Part shown: one piece after another, positions 1 through 12,300 of the stretch | Numbering within the stretch: the stretch's first letter is position 1 | Layout: each line of letters begins with the position of its first letter | DNA from: Nymphaea colorata | Lineage: Eukaryota > Streptophyta > Magnoliopsida > Nymphaeales > Nymphaeaceae | Reading direction: 5' to 3' | Length of the DNA: 64,000 bases | Assembly: GCF_008831285.2 (NCBI RefSeq) | Contig: NC_045143.1 | Coordinates: 6,209,503-6,273,502, forward strand | Made by a program: the position numbers and the translations under genes | Notes under the pieces: generated by a model | The model's input: only the letters and a program-made list of their open reading frames with translations | The model's database searches: none | What the model was told of the DNA's origin: nothing

Positions 1-66
1 TAGACCAAATGCACCAATGGACATGATCAAAACTTCATGAATGTCACAAGGACTGAGAAGCCTTAC

Positions 67-3000
67 CAGGTACTGCAGAATTAAAGGTCGAGCCACCAAC
101 GGATCTATATTTCCAACAATTACAACTGTGAAAGTGGAAGGGTCTTTGAAGCATTTGTTGAAATAGTCACATGACTTAAACGGGTCTACCCTCTTCAGAT
201 CACTCACCCTGATTGGCTGCAACATAAAATAATAGAGATGAGCAAGACAAACCTGGCATCACCAGGTAAGAACCATCATCCTTTGAAAAGCATTATACCT
301 TAAAGAAGTATGAGTTTCCATAATTTAATTCCCGTATACGATTTGTAAATGCAGTGAAGGGATCCCTCTCTTGTGCAAGAATAGCTTCCTCCATCATTTG
401 CATCACAATTTTGACTTCTTCTTCACCCGGTACAACATTTGTAGTGAACAACTGATAAACAAGCTGCAAATAGCTACATGATAGATCAGTTAATGAGGAC
501 ATAATTAAGGAAAATTGATCAAGAGAAAATAGCACACTTGTTCAAAACAGCACAAGCACAGCTCAGATGTCAAGGAATATGCGTTATGTTCAATAAAATT
601 CATTCTTACATTTGGTCATTATTGCTTTTGCTGCTTGTATACAAAAGATATATAATGACAAGTGGAATGCATGTAAAGGTAATTTGGGTATGGAAAATCT
701 TATTTGTCATGTCAAGCTTAGCTTGCGAGCCTACTGCCCTTACTAAGCATGGAAAGTTCACTGCTTGACTACGAAGATAGGTCTAGAAATGGGTAGAACA
801 GCTTTCCGCAATCAGCTGTAAATTTGCATCAATTCTCCAGTTGTACAGTCATGAGACTCATGACCATTCATTAAACAGATGGATAAATTAGACAAGATCC
901 AATAAGGTCAGATCCAACAATGCTTTGACCAGTCTCAAAATTCAAAAATTTAACCTACTCACGTCCCCTACAGAAAACAGAGTACCATATTCAGTAAAGG
1001 ACCACATAGTACTTTTGACTTCCACAAGAGCATTTCCTACATGAAATACAAACCTGCAAGGCAGTCTCCAAGTCAGAAGGTGAACAATCGCCAGAAAATG
1101 TCCTTATATATGCTCCAACTTTTGTGCCAACCTCTGCTCTCTTTCCAGCAAGCATATCCATCAAAATAGATGGTTTATAGCCAAATACACCAATCTCTCC
1201 TGCAATGGTTGAACCCATTGAACAGGAGAGATAGTCTTCTTCTGAAAGCTCAGACAGACCACCATATGCAAATCCAGTGAAAAGTACCTGTCGATTAAAT
1301 ATATAAATTATGTATTGAAAAAGCCAACAAATCAAGCTGAATGATCGAAAATTTGACTGGAAGCCTTCTCCTTGTCAAGCAGTTACCATGTTTCTTTTGC
1401 CCACTTAAGTGGAAGCCTTCTCTTTGACATTTCTTAGTTTTCCCCAAAAAAATGTTCTTAAAAGTTAAAACGATGAGAAAAATGATTATACAAAACAAAA
1501 ACAGCATCTTTGCTGACAGACATTATGTACAGAAGTTCCACCTTGGCAAGTACAAAGAGAAAAAAAAAAGAAAGGAAGTCACGAATCATTTTCACATGTA
1601 TGTCTCCATGTACACATACATGTGCACATACATACATTGGCAAACTTTGACATGTGAAAATACTATGCAGCTCTTTTATTTTTCCCTTATAATTGCCAAG
1701 ATGGAAACTTGTACATGCATGTAGAAAGGTGGCAATAGCAATGAAGTTGGGTGGAACTATTTCTACACGAAAACAAATTTAAATCTATTTTCCATGTGAA
1801 AAGCATAACAACACATTTTCCCGTGCAACAAATTGCTTTCTGGTTATGTAAGTGTCAGATAGTGTTTGGCAAGCGCCAAGTACATTAAGCATTCTATGGT
1901 TTGTACAACACTGAGAAACATATTCAATTTTAGTGTCTCAACCTTTAAAAAAGGCCATTAAATGCAAATCCTATCATCAATGCACTGAAGCATCATCATG
2001 GATTCTACAATTGCAAAACATCTTGAAGAATGAAATTTTTTAAATCACAATCTTTCTACAATCATCATATTTTGTAGACATTGACAATGCCATTTATCTA
2101 AGTAGTCCAAATGTTGAAAAATTATAAATATTGATCATGTTCTCCTAAAAGTTTGTCACCCAAAAGTTTTTGTTAGTTAATCAATTGCTTATACTTCTGC
2201 CTCTGACTTGATGAGTTCAGTTTTTTTTGACATCTACACTTATTTCCTAAGAACCCCATAGAAGACACGGGAACTTAGATTTTTTTAAAGCATCATGATT
2301 GATTTATTCTGAAGAATAGAACCACAATGACGAGGACAGATAATTTAGATCTTAGAGAGGCAATTTTCACAATCAACCACAATTCTTCTATGTGTGATGC
2401 TATGTTGTCAAGGCACCCAGGCAGCGCAGAGACCCTAGGCAAAAAAGGCAACCAATTTTTTTTTTAGTTATGCTATTATGTCAAGTTATTTTGATTAACA
2501 ATTACTAATATTTGAAATGTGGAGTAACAACCATAATCAACTTAAAAAATCAAAAATTAATTGTTGACTTATTTGAATATGCAAAATCAATAGAAGAAGT
2601 TTAATATTACTCATTCAATGTAATCTAATACAAGAAAAAAAAATCTCATCTCTAGAAGAAGGAATGTAAATCCACAAGGCTTTAATCCATCTGTACTTAA
2701 AGAAAGACATAATAATATAATATAATATAATATAATAAAAAAGACTAACAGTACATAATAGTATACATATAAGTATACAACAGTAACATTACGCATAAAT
2801 ACATAACCATACTAATGTATACATGTAACAAGTATCACAATACTACATATTATATACACATAATAAGTTGATGCAATACTATATAGCAGGTATAACAGAC
2901 TACACATAAGAGTATATACATATAACACATACTACAATACATATAACAGGAATAACAAATTGTATTACGATGCAATTTAACATAATAGTATATACATATA

Positions 3001-6000
3001 AGTTCATAACAGTTATAATAACAATACATATAACTATATGATATAAATACGTAAAATAACCATACTAATGTATACATATAACGGGTATGAGGTATCCCAA
3101 TGTTATACAAACAATAGATATATAACAACATAATCAACATAACAATACACAAAAATATGCAATCAATACAAAATAAAGTACATAACAATATATACTCAAT
3201 TAAGAAACTTTAATCGAAAGAGAAGGTGACTTTTCACTTTCACATGGACTAGGCGTATTGGTGTCTAGGCGAGCCTAGGCGCTAGTCTAGGTGCCAAACA
3301 CATATTCCATCCCCCAAGTGGTGGACTTAGGCGACAGGTGTAGACTCACGCTTAGTCCACACCTAGGCAAGGCCTTAACAACATAGGTGTGGTGAACATT
3401 TGTGCAAATAATGCCCACAAAAAATGAATGCCACTAAAACGACCATGATCATATAACATGCCAGAGAAAGAAAGACTCTCACCTGATCATCAAGGAAGTT
3501 TGTGCATTTGTAACACACTCGCATGCCATTTGACAAAACAAGCTCTGTGGCCTTGATATCTGGATATTCACATTGTAAGACCACTTCCCTGCAATAACAT
3601 TTAACCAAAAGAAAATATGAATGTTACTGTAGAAAAGATAAGTTATTAGTTTAAAATTTTAGTAAGACTCATCATAAGAAAGCAAGTGCAGCACAAAGTA
3701 AGCCAAGATGGACAAACAAGCACAACACTGACAAACATTCAGCTCTTAAAACACAGGGAGACATTTACACAATGTGACAGACCAATAAGCAGATAGTTCC
3801 TAAAGCAAGATACGAAGACAAAATCCCACTTGGTATATAAGGCAGGTAACATAAAAATTGTAGCAGGAGAAGAATATAAAAAACAGGATTCTCATTATAA
3901 ATTGACAAAACGAAAGCAGTAACAAAAGAATGTAATATTGGCTTTTCAATAGTTTGATGCTCGTCTTATCAGTGGGCATGTTCTGTTTCAGAACAGATAA
4001 CAAGAGACTTAGAACATAATCAAATGAGATCAAGTCATGCACCACAAATATTCAAAAGCAACTAGATGGTGAACAATAAAAATCAATGTTATCTGTATCG
4101 TACGATATGGACGCGTATCGTATGATATGTATCGTATAGGTCAAAAAAACCTATATGATACGTGTTCGAAACACGATACATGCGCGTATCGCACCCGTAT
4201 CGCATGTATCGCGATACGGCCCCCGTATCGCACGAAACATGCGATACGGGTGCGATACACGCACGTATCGTGTTTCGAACACGTATCATATAGGTTTTTT
4301 TGACATATACGATACATATCGTACGATCCCAATGGCCCCTTTTTTGCGTTTTATTTTGAAACCTACGCTCCTCTCTCTCTCTTTTCTTGTTTCTAAACAC
4401 TGCAAGAGACGTGGGAGGGAGAGATTTTCTCCATTTGCATCAAGATTTGCCGGTGAAGAAGCTTTATTTTTCATTGTGGGGAGTCTCGGGACGGTGGGAA
4501 GCTTGGAGAAAGAGGGTTTTTTGGTTTCTAACACCAAGAAGGTAAGAAATAACTCATTTTTGCTGTTGAATCGTTCATTTCTCTTATTTCCTACATTTAT
4601 TTGTATGTTTTTACTTGTTTTGTAAAGATATAATGTCGGATCCTGCATGGCAGTGGTGTACAAGGGTGAATCCCAAAGATAGGTTAAGAGTTAAGTGCAA
4701 TTATTGTAAGCAAATCATATCAGGATAGAGTTTTGCTTGTTTTTTCGGATTTTTTTAGAATTATTCTGATTTTTTTCTATTTTTTATAATTTTTTAATAT
4801 TTTTTACAAATTAAAAAATTAATTTTACGATACGACATATAGGTCGGCCCGACCGATACGCGATACGATACGACAGTGATAACATTGATAAAAATGTCTC
4901 AATGAAAGGTGGTGATTTTTAGTAGGTTTCTTTCTTCTATTTCACGATGACGAAGGAAACCAGCAAGCAGTTTGTAACTTTGTACCATGTGAACTTGCCA
5001 GAGCAGGAGATGTACATATGGTGTGACTGGTTACTCCTTGATGTAAAAGCCCAAAGTTACTTAACTTTGCCCATCAGAAAAGTCCCCAACATTTTGGCCT
5101 TGTATCAAGGAAACACACCACAGATGTCGAACTTTTGACTTCCTTTAATGAAAGGCTTTAAGCCAACCTAGAAGATACAACAATCAAATCTTTATGGGTA
5201 ACTTCTAGAGGTTGATATCCAAAATTAAGAACATAGCCAATAAGTATTTCACTGCCATTTGAAACCCAGGACTTGGTCAAGAGGAAATATTATCACTAGC
5301 TATCTCAAGTAACTTCTTGAAAACCCAGGTGCCCTGGACCCAAAATGATACAATATACCAGCTTGACAATCCTTTTCTTCAATAGCAGAATCATTTTGTA
5401 TCAGCTGCATGTTCTTGACTAATCTTGATATCTTGCATTTCTGCAGCTAGAATGGTATAGAAGTGTTATCTATATCGTACAATGTGGGCCTGTGGCCCTG
5501 TAATTGTATCATACAATACATTTGTATAGGTCAAAACCTATATGACACGTTACTGATACACTTTTATTAAGTGCACCAATGATGTATTGTATTTACACCC
5601 ATAGCTTACGAGACGAGGCTAGGGCTTTTTTTTTTTTTTTTTACATTTTTTGTTTACAACTTGCTTCTCCCCATCATTCCAAACACTTCTAGAGCTTTGG
5701 GAGGGGAACTTTGCAGATTTTTGAGAGAAATCATTGATATGACTGATAAATCATTGATTTGAAAGAGAATACAACTGATTTGAAGGGCATGTAAGAGATC
5801 GATACGTATTGATCGATGATAATCATGAACCATGATATTAATCACAAACTATATTGTCAAGGAGTCGCCTAGGCATGGACTAGGTGTAAGTCCACACCAA
5901 TCGCCTAAGTCCATCACTTAGGCGATGGGTGTGGTGCTTGCGCTCAGGCGCCAACACACCTAGTCCATGGTTTCCTTCCCTTCAAACTAAAGTTTCTTAG

Positions 6001-6236
6001 TTGGTTGAAAGTTGAAACAACTGAATTATAGAAACTGTTAAAGATTTACTTCTGTTTGTGGAAACTGAAAAGGTAAGTTCCACAAACAAATTGGTATATA
6101 TATGATATGAAGGGGCTGCATAATGAGCAGCCCCTTCATTGTGAAGAGTCTATCTGCCATCAGAAAAAGGTATGTACCTGTATACCTGTTATATTATATC
6201 TATGTCACATGGATGCGGGGTGCGGGTGCAGCGAGA

Positions 6237-6323
<87 letters not shown>

Positions 6324-9300
6324 GTTATATAAGTAATTTTATTTGTCTATATTTTTAAACTTTTTTTATCAAGGTTCCCTTGAATCGATATATCAATGGA
6401 AACTCAGCCAAAACATTTTTTAAAATGGCCAAAACTCATTTGACGTCATGTCGGGCCGCACCAGCATCTGCACCAATGCGGGTGCGGGTGCGGGTGCGCT
6501 ACCATAGTTGGCACACCCGCGTGACTTATTATATATTACTAAGTTAGTATTATACAACTTACTGTTTTTTAAGTACATTTTGCTACACCAGTGATTTTAT
6601 TATACACTGTTACGTTATACGTGTTACATATATACCGTTATGTACAATCTGATATATACTGTTAAGTACATCCTATATATACTGTTATGTACAATCTGTT
6701 ATATCTGTATATTATACGTATAACTTATATGTGTTATACTATATAACTTATTATACATGCATAGTCATAGTCAGTGCTGGCCTCGAGGAGTAAAGGACTA
6801 TTATGTAGCATTGGGGGAGAATTGCTGAGAGAAGTATACATCTAAAGCAATTTTTAAAGTGGTTCCATCTGCAGCTGAAAATAAGATGTACTGACAATGA
6901 TCCAATGGCACCTCCATTGAGGACAGACACTTCTAGGTTCATGACAAAACAATATACCAACTTGGGTTATCATTTGTTTCAATGTTGAAATGAAATAGTC
7001 TATAAGGTCCTAGCGCTCTAATTGTAGCAAGAGCTCTGTCTTCCACTATTTTTGTACTTAGAATTTATAATATTACCAATATTTAATGAGTAATGTTAAA
7101 CTTATTCTATTGATTTTGCATATAAAATGAAGTCAACAACTATGTTGTTAAGGCCTCACCTAGGTGTGGACTAAGCGTCACCCACACTCGTCGCTTGAGT
7201 CCACCACTTAGGTGATGGGATACGTGTTGACGCCTAGGCTGGCCTAGACACCAAGGCGCCTAGTCCATGGGAAAGTAAAAGGTCACCTTCCCCCTCAATT
7301 AAAGTTTCTTAATTGAGAACATATTGTTATGTACTTTTATGTATTGTTATGTTGATTATGCTGTTATATGTATATATTGTTAGTCACTTTGTCTGTCATA
7401 TAGTATTGTGATACCTCATAACTGTTATATGTATACCTTAGTATGGTTATGTTACGTACTTATATCATATAGTTATATGTATTAATTTGTTATACCTGTT
7501 ATAATTTTATATGTATATACTATTATGTTAATTTGTATTGTAATACAATTTGTTATTCATGTTACTTGTATTGTAATAGGTGTTATATGAAAATATTGTT
7601 ATTTACAGTCTATTATACCTGTTATATAGTATTGCATCAACCTATGATATGTATATTCTGTTAGCCTGTTATATAACATGTAGTATTGTGATACCTGTTA
7701 TATGTATACATTAGTATGGTTATGCACTTATTTGTATTGTTACTATTGTGTACTTATATGTATACTATTATGTACTGTTAATCCTTTTTTATTATATTAT
7801 GTCTTTCTTTAAGTACAAATCGATTAAAGCCTTCTTGCGGATTTGCATTCCTTCTTCTAGAGATTAGATTTAGTTTTTTTTTTCCTTTTCTTGCATTAGA
7901 TTACATTTAATGAGTAATGTTGAACTTCTTCTATTGATTTTGCATATTCAATGAAGTCAACAATTAACGTTTGATTGTTTAAGTTTATTATGTTTGTTAT
8001 ATTACTACTCTCCGTGTTTCAAATATTAAGTAATAGTTAATCAAAATAACTTGACATATTAACATAATAAAAAAAAATGGAAAAATTGGTCTCCTGTTTT
8101 GCCTAGGCCCACCTAGGCGCCACATAGGTCAACAATTAATTTTGATTGTTTAAGTCGATCATGCTTGTTATACTACTACTCCCCACATTTCAAATATTAG
8201 TAATAGTTAACATAACTTTAAAAAAAAAAAAATTGACCGCCTTTTTTGCCTAGGTGTGGCGCCCGGGTAGTGCCTTGGTGTCTTGACAACATAGATCACA
8301 AATATATTTTCAATTTTCAATTGGCAGAGAAAATTTATATGTTGTGATGTGATCTAAACCACTTTATACTTATTAAGTTATTTTTGATGTATTGTTAAAA
8401 TATCATGGCTTATGAGTAATAAATCATGGATGTTCATTATGTGTGATGAGTTTTTCATATAGAATTTTTTTTTTATGAATCTTATTTTTCTGATTATTTA
8501 TATGAATTAAAAAATAATTTTACGATACGTTTAGCGGTACGTTACAATAGTCAGTCTGACCGGTACACAATACGATACACCTTTTGCAAGCACAAACATG
8601 ACTTAAAGTGCGGCTGAAACAGTTTTCAGCAAGCTAACTAACAAGACTCTTCAAAAAAAGTTAACCCCCCAGAGTCAACACAACTCAGGTGTAGGTACAA
8701 GTGAGAGGCAACAAAAATTTGCCTTATTTTTTGTTGAATCATTGATAGAACCATAGATTGTTAATTGTACTTTGTTGCTTGTGAACTATATACATGCATA
8801 CATACATATATACACAATTGTACACCCACACATGCATATTACATCTAAACCCGCATCCTACACCTGTATATGGTCAATGAGATGGCAAAAACAAAAATAG
8901 AAAAGTTTTACATTGCCAGCTTATATTTCGTTGGTTTCATTGAACTTGATGAAAGCAACTACTAAAACATTAGCAATTGAAGCAAAATAAAATAAATAGC
9001 TTGCTATAACTTGTTATGAGGACTAATTTTCCCCTTAGCGAAAATCATATCCACCAAGCCGCTAAGTACTATAGAATGTGAAACAAGAAAACAAACAAAA
9101 AGACAAAATTATTACCCAGGATCAGGTTTTTCATTCACAATTTCCTCTGGAATATATTCATCATCCCACTGCGGGATGCTCCTAGTCTCCTCAAGATAAC
9201 TGATTTTTGACACGGCTCTTTTTAGATCTTCTATGGTCGCACAAGATTTAGGCTCAACTGTCTTGATGACACAGCTACAAGTCGCACGAAAATGTTCAGC

Positions 9301-12300
9301 ATATCTGGATACTTCTGCTGCTGAAATATCTGAAATAACAAATTGCTTAAAATTAGATCTGCAGCAACAGATTCTCCAATTTTCATGTTGATTGGTTAAT
9401 AATCAGAACATTAATAATTTTTGGAGTCAGCAGTAGACTTTACCATGCTAAACCATTTTACGTGTGATGACTAGTCGTTGCCTCAAGTAGAGTAATAGAC
9501 CCAATAAAAGAAGTAAGAACCAACTCTTTAGCATGATAAATTCAAGTCTAGTGTGATAAGTTGGCATTTGGCAATATCTTAAAAGTGGAAATTATTGTTT
9601 TATTTAGGCTGGTTGCCTTTACATTCTACTAACTGAAGCTTACAGCTTGTTTGTTTTGACCAAGTCCACTGAATGAAACTACATCATAAGGCATATGTGA
9701 AAGATGATTATGTTAGATGCAATATTAAACTTGTGCAAACCAAAAAGAAATGCAATTTAGAGTTGCATCTGAAATGTAAGAAAGAATCAGAATTGCACAT
9801 GAAAAATGTAGGGCAGCAGTCTAACTCACGAGGTAGGAAGGTCTTTTGCAGCTGTGCTTCATACTCTATGCCAACAACAGGCTCCTTACGAAAAAAATGC
9901 TGTGAATAACAAAAAAGAATTGCTTCTAAATTAAACTTAGTATATGACCTGAAAACTGATGCTGGAAATGCTGCAAGTGAAGTATCTACCCATGCTCCAA
10001 TTAAAGACATGGAGAACGTGAGAATATAACGAAGAAATTAATGCAGTTAACAATTGATATGCAGCCAAGAAACAGTAATTGAACCAAAAAGGCTTAACAG
10101 AGAAGTACTTGCAAGTATTCATCACGTAGACTTGTTGACTGCATTTGGTCACGTTCCAGGTAAGCAGATTCAATATCTGACATCAGCAAAGCACGGACTA
10201 TTGATATTTCATGATCTGAAAATCCATATAGTCGAACCCTTCCAACCTGAAATTTTCGTCTGGCAATGAGTGTAAAGTGTAAACACTGGAGTCGCTGAAG
10301 AGTTCACTTAAGTTGCAAATACCTCCATAAGCATTGATTCTAGAGCTTCAACTGTTCCTCTCTCTTTGCAAGTCGAAGTCATTATATAAGCTTTAACAGG
10401 ATTAACAAGAACATCTCCAGCTGAGCTGCACGAGAAGAATGGAGGATCTTTCCTTCGAGATATTTTGAAAAGTCTCTGATTCAGAGCACAATGAAACATA
10501 GCTTCTGCAAGAGAATCTCTGTAGTCCTTAACTGTCTTCATTTCAACTATTGGAATTTTACAACTGAGAACAACTGCAGACTGAAACATTGAAATCAAAA
10601 GAGTTAAAGCATCGCAAAATTACATTGTAGATGCAAAAAAAAAAAAGAATTAAGGATATGAACATACATATATGGAGGTAAAATGTATCATATAGCTCAC
10701 TGATTATTTGAAGTGGAAATTGAATGCTTTCAGCCTTCAGGACATCACAATGGTGTAATCACCAGACATTTTTGGCAGCAGTATGCACCAATAAAGTAGA
10801 TTCTAACACATAAAAAGTCTCTAAATGAATATTATCATGTATTTTTGCATAATGCAAGCCATAAACCTACTGACATGCTCATGACTGCATATTGCCTAGG
10901 CTCACAATTAAACAAACTAACAAAAAATATCCTGATCAACTCATGAAAATTTGGTAATTTACGGGCTATTGAATTTTAATTTCTTTAAAAGTATATTTAA
11001 ACATGAAAAGTGCCTAACTTAATTGTACCCTCTACTAGATAAGCCATACAAAATATATCTACAAGTTTAGAACATGACCACAAAAGTAGGGCATGGCATA
11101 TGAATGCTTTTGTAATAATCTCATGAGTTTATCAGCAACTAAAAATGTTAAGAAAAGGGAAAAGAGAGGAATACTATTCATTAAGCAAATAAATGAAACT
11201 TCTATGTTAATGTTGTGATATTATTTGAATTTCTTACCTTTTCAATATCCCATGTTATTTTACAGTTTATCTCATTTTCTCGATAATTGTCACAAAAGAA
11301 ATTATGATATTTTGAAAATCACACTGAGATTTCTGCTATGGTTTAGGGGAAAAAAAAAACAAAAAAGCAAAGATAATGTTAAAACTTAAAATCTTCCAAG
11401 AGAAAGAGAAGGCACATGCAGGTAATTAGCAATGGATGTTGATAATAGACAGACACCCATAACGGTAGCAGGCACTTTAGGGTGCACTCAACAGAAGAAA
11501 ATGGAAGACGAACACAAGATTCTTAGACATACCCAACCAGCTTCTGATTCAACGAAACATGAAAACCGAGGCTCTTCATGGGATGGAACAGGAAACACTG
11601 GTATGATAGGTGGTGGTATGGCGGGTGATTCTTTCTGACCAAAATGAACTTTGATCAATTCGACTACACTCTGCAAATAAAAAAACAAAAGCACCATTAG
11701 GACCATGACAAAGTACATAGGTCAAAAAGATAATAAAAATGCCATTTCCCATTCTTGTGCAAAAGGTGAGAAGGATGATAAACTAGCAACACGCATTTTC
11801 TGGCTTCTTTTCACATGAGGCACCACCTGCTTCAAGAATTATTCCATTCATTTGTTTGAACTTTGAACATGCTAGTCATAAGACATTTGAAATTTGGGGG
11901 AAAAAAAAAGGATGAAAGAGTAATAAAATGCTAGACGGTTTATTACCAGAAGCCAAACTTAGATAAATTCGAACCTGTGTATCTGGAAAGTCCCCAACAG
12001 CCATGACTGCCATATTGTGCAGGTGATACCATTTCCTGTAGAAGCCTTTAACAGTTTCAGCGGAAACTGTTCGGATAACCTTCTCCAATCCAATTGGTTG
12101 CCTGTCAGCATACTACAAATAAGATAAAGAAGAACTTGTTACAAGAACAGCAGTTTGACAATGCCAACAGAAGAAATGAATCAACCTCCATATCATTGAT
12201 TCCAAAAAGATATTTCATAAACGCCACATCTTTCTAACAGTGTGATAGGTAATAAACACAATACTCTAAAATATCCCTTTTTTGGTAACTGTCAACATAG

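Larger units (their letters stand above)
4084..4887 (+). mobile_element. hAT deletion derivative A (CGATACG family) with foldback arms
   Basis: An 804-bp element flanked by a perfect 8-bp duplication ATAAAAAT (4076-4083 and 4888-4895). The ends are CAATGTTATC and GATAACATTG; CAATG fits the YARNG start known for hAT terminal repeats. Subterminal regions are crowded with CGATACG/CGTATCG motifs, the usual form of hAT transposase-binding repeats. The left part holds a 91-bp-arm inverted repeat (4117-4327). The interior keeps a short reading frame (4633-4728) that resembles a hAT BED zinc finger. The rest of the transposase is missing, so it is non-autonomous. It lies in intron 9 of the peptidase gene. 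Related copies are at 5461 and 31789. Confidence 0.88.
5849..8294 (+). mobile_element. hAT-like element D (CCTAGGCG family) inserted into element E
   Basis: The ends are CTATATTGTCAAGG on the left and CTTGACAACATAG on the right. The flanks are a perfect 8-bp duplication, ATCACAAA at 5841-5848 and 8295-8302. It is interrupted by element C (7140-8127 plus a duplicated 8-mer) and probably by a smaller element (6203-6526). Net of these, about 1.1 kb remains, near the 987-988 bp of elements B and C. No transposase frame is visible. Confidence 0.85.
5461..8581 (+). mobile_element. hAT-like element E (CGATACG family), split by a nested insertion
   Basis: The left part is 5461-5840 and the right part 8303-8581. 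The left end AAGTGTTATC is a decayed form of CAATGTTATC, followed by CGTACAAT motifs and a CTTCTAGAGCTTTGGGAGG block shared with the copies at 4084 and 31789. The right part matches the 31789 copy (GTGTGATGAG, then TTTTACGATACG) but its terminal 15 bases are lost. Element D is inserted at 5849-8294 with its own target duplication. Removing the insertion leaves about 670 bp, close to its relatives at 729 and 804 bp. Confidence 0.78.

Noticed and set aside
4155-4625. 156-codon frame across the CGATACG hairpin
   Set aside because: Spans the palindrome of a transposable element; repeated RIA/SHV-like residues come from the repeats.
7955-8270. Apparent diverged tandem duplication of about 165 bp
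   Set aside because: Explained by element C being inserted into related element D; the two halves come from different copies.
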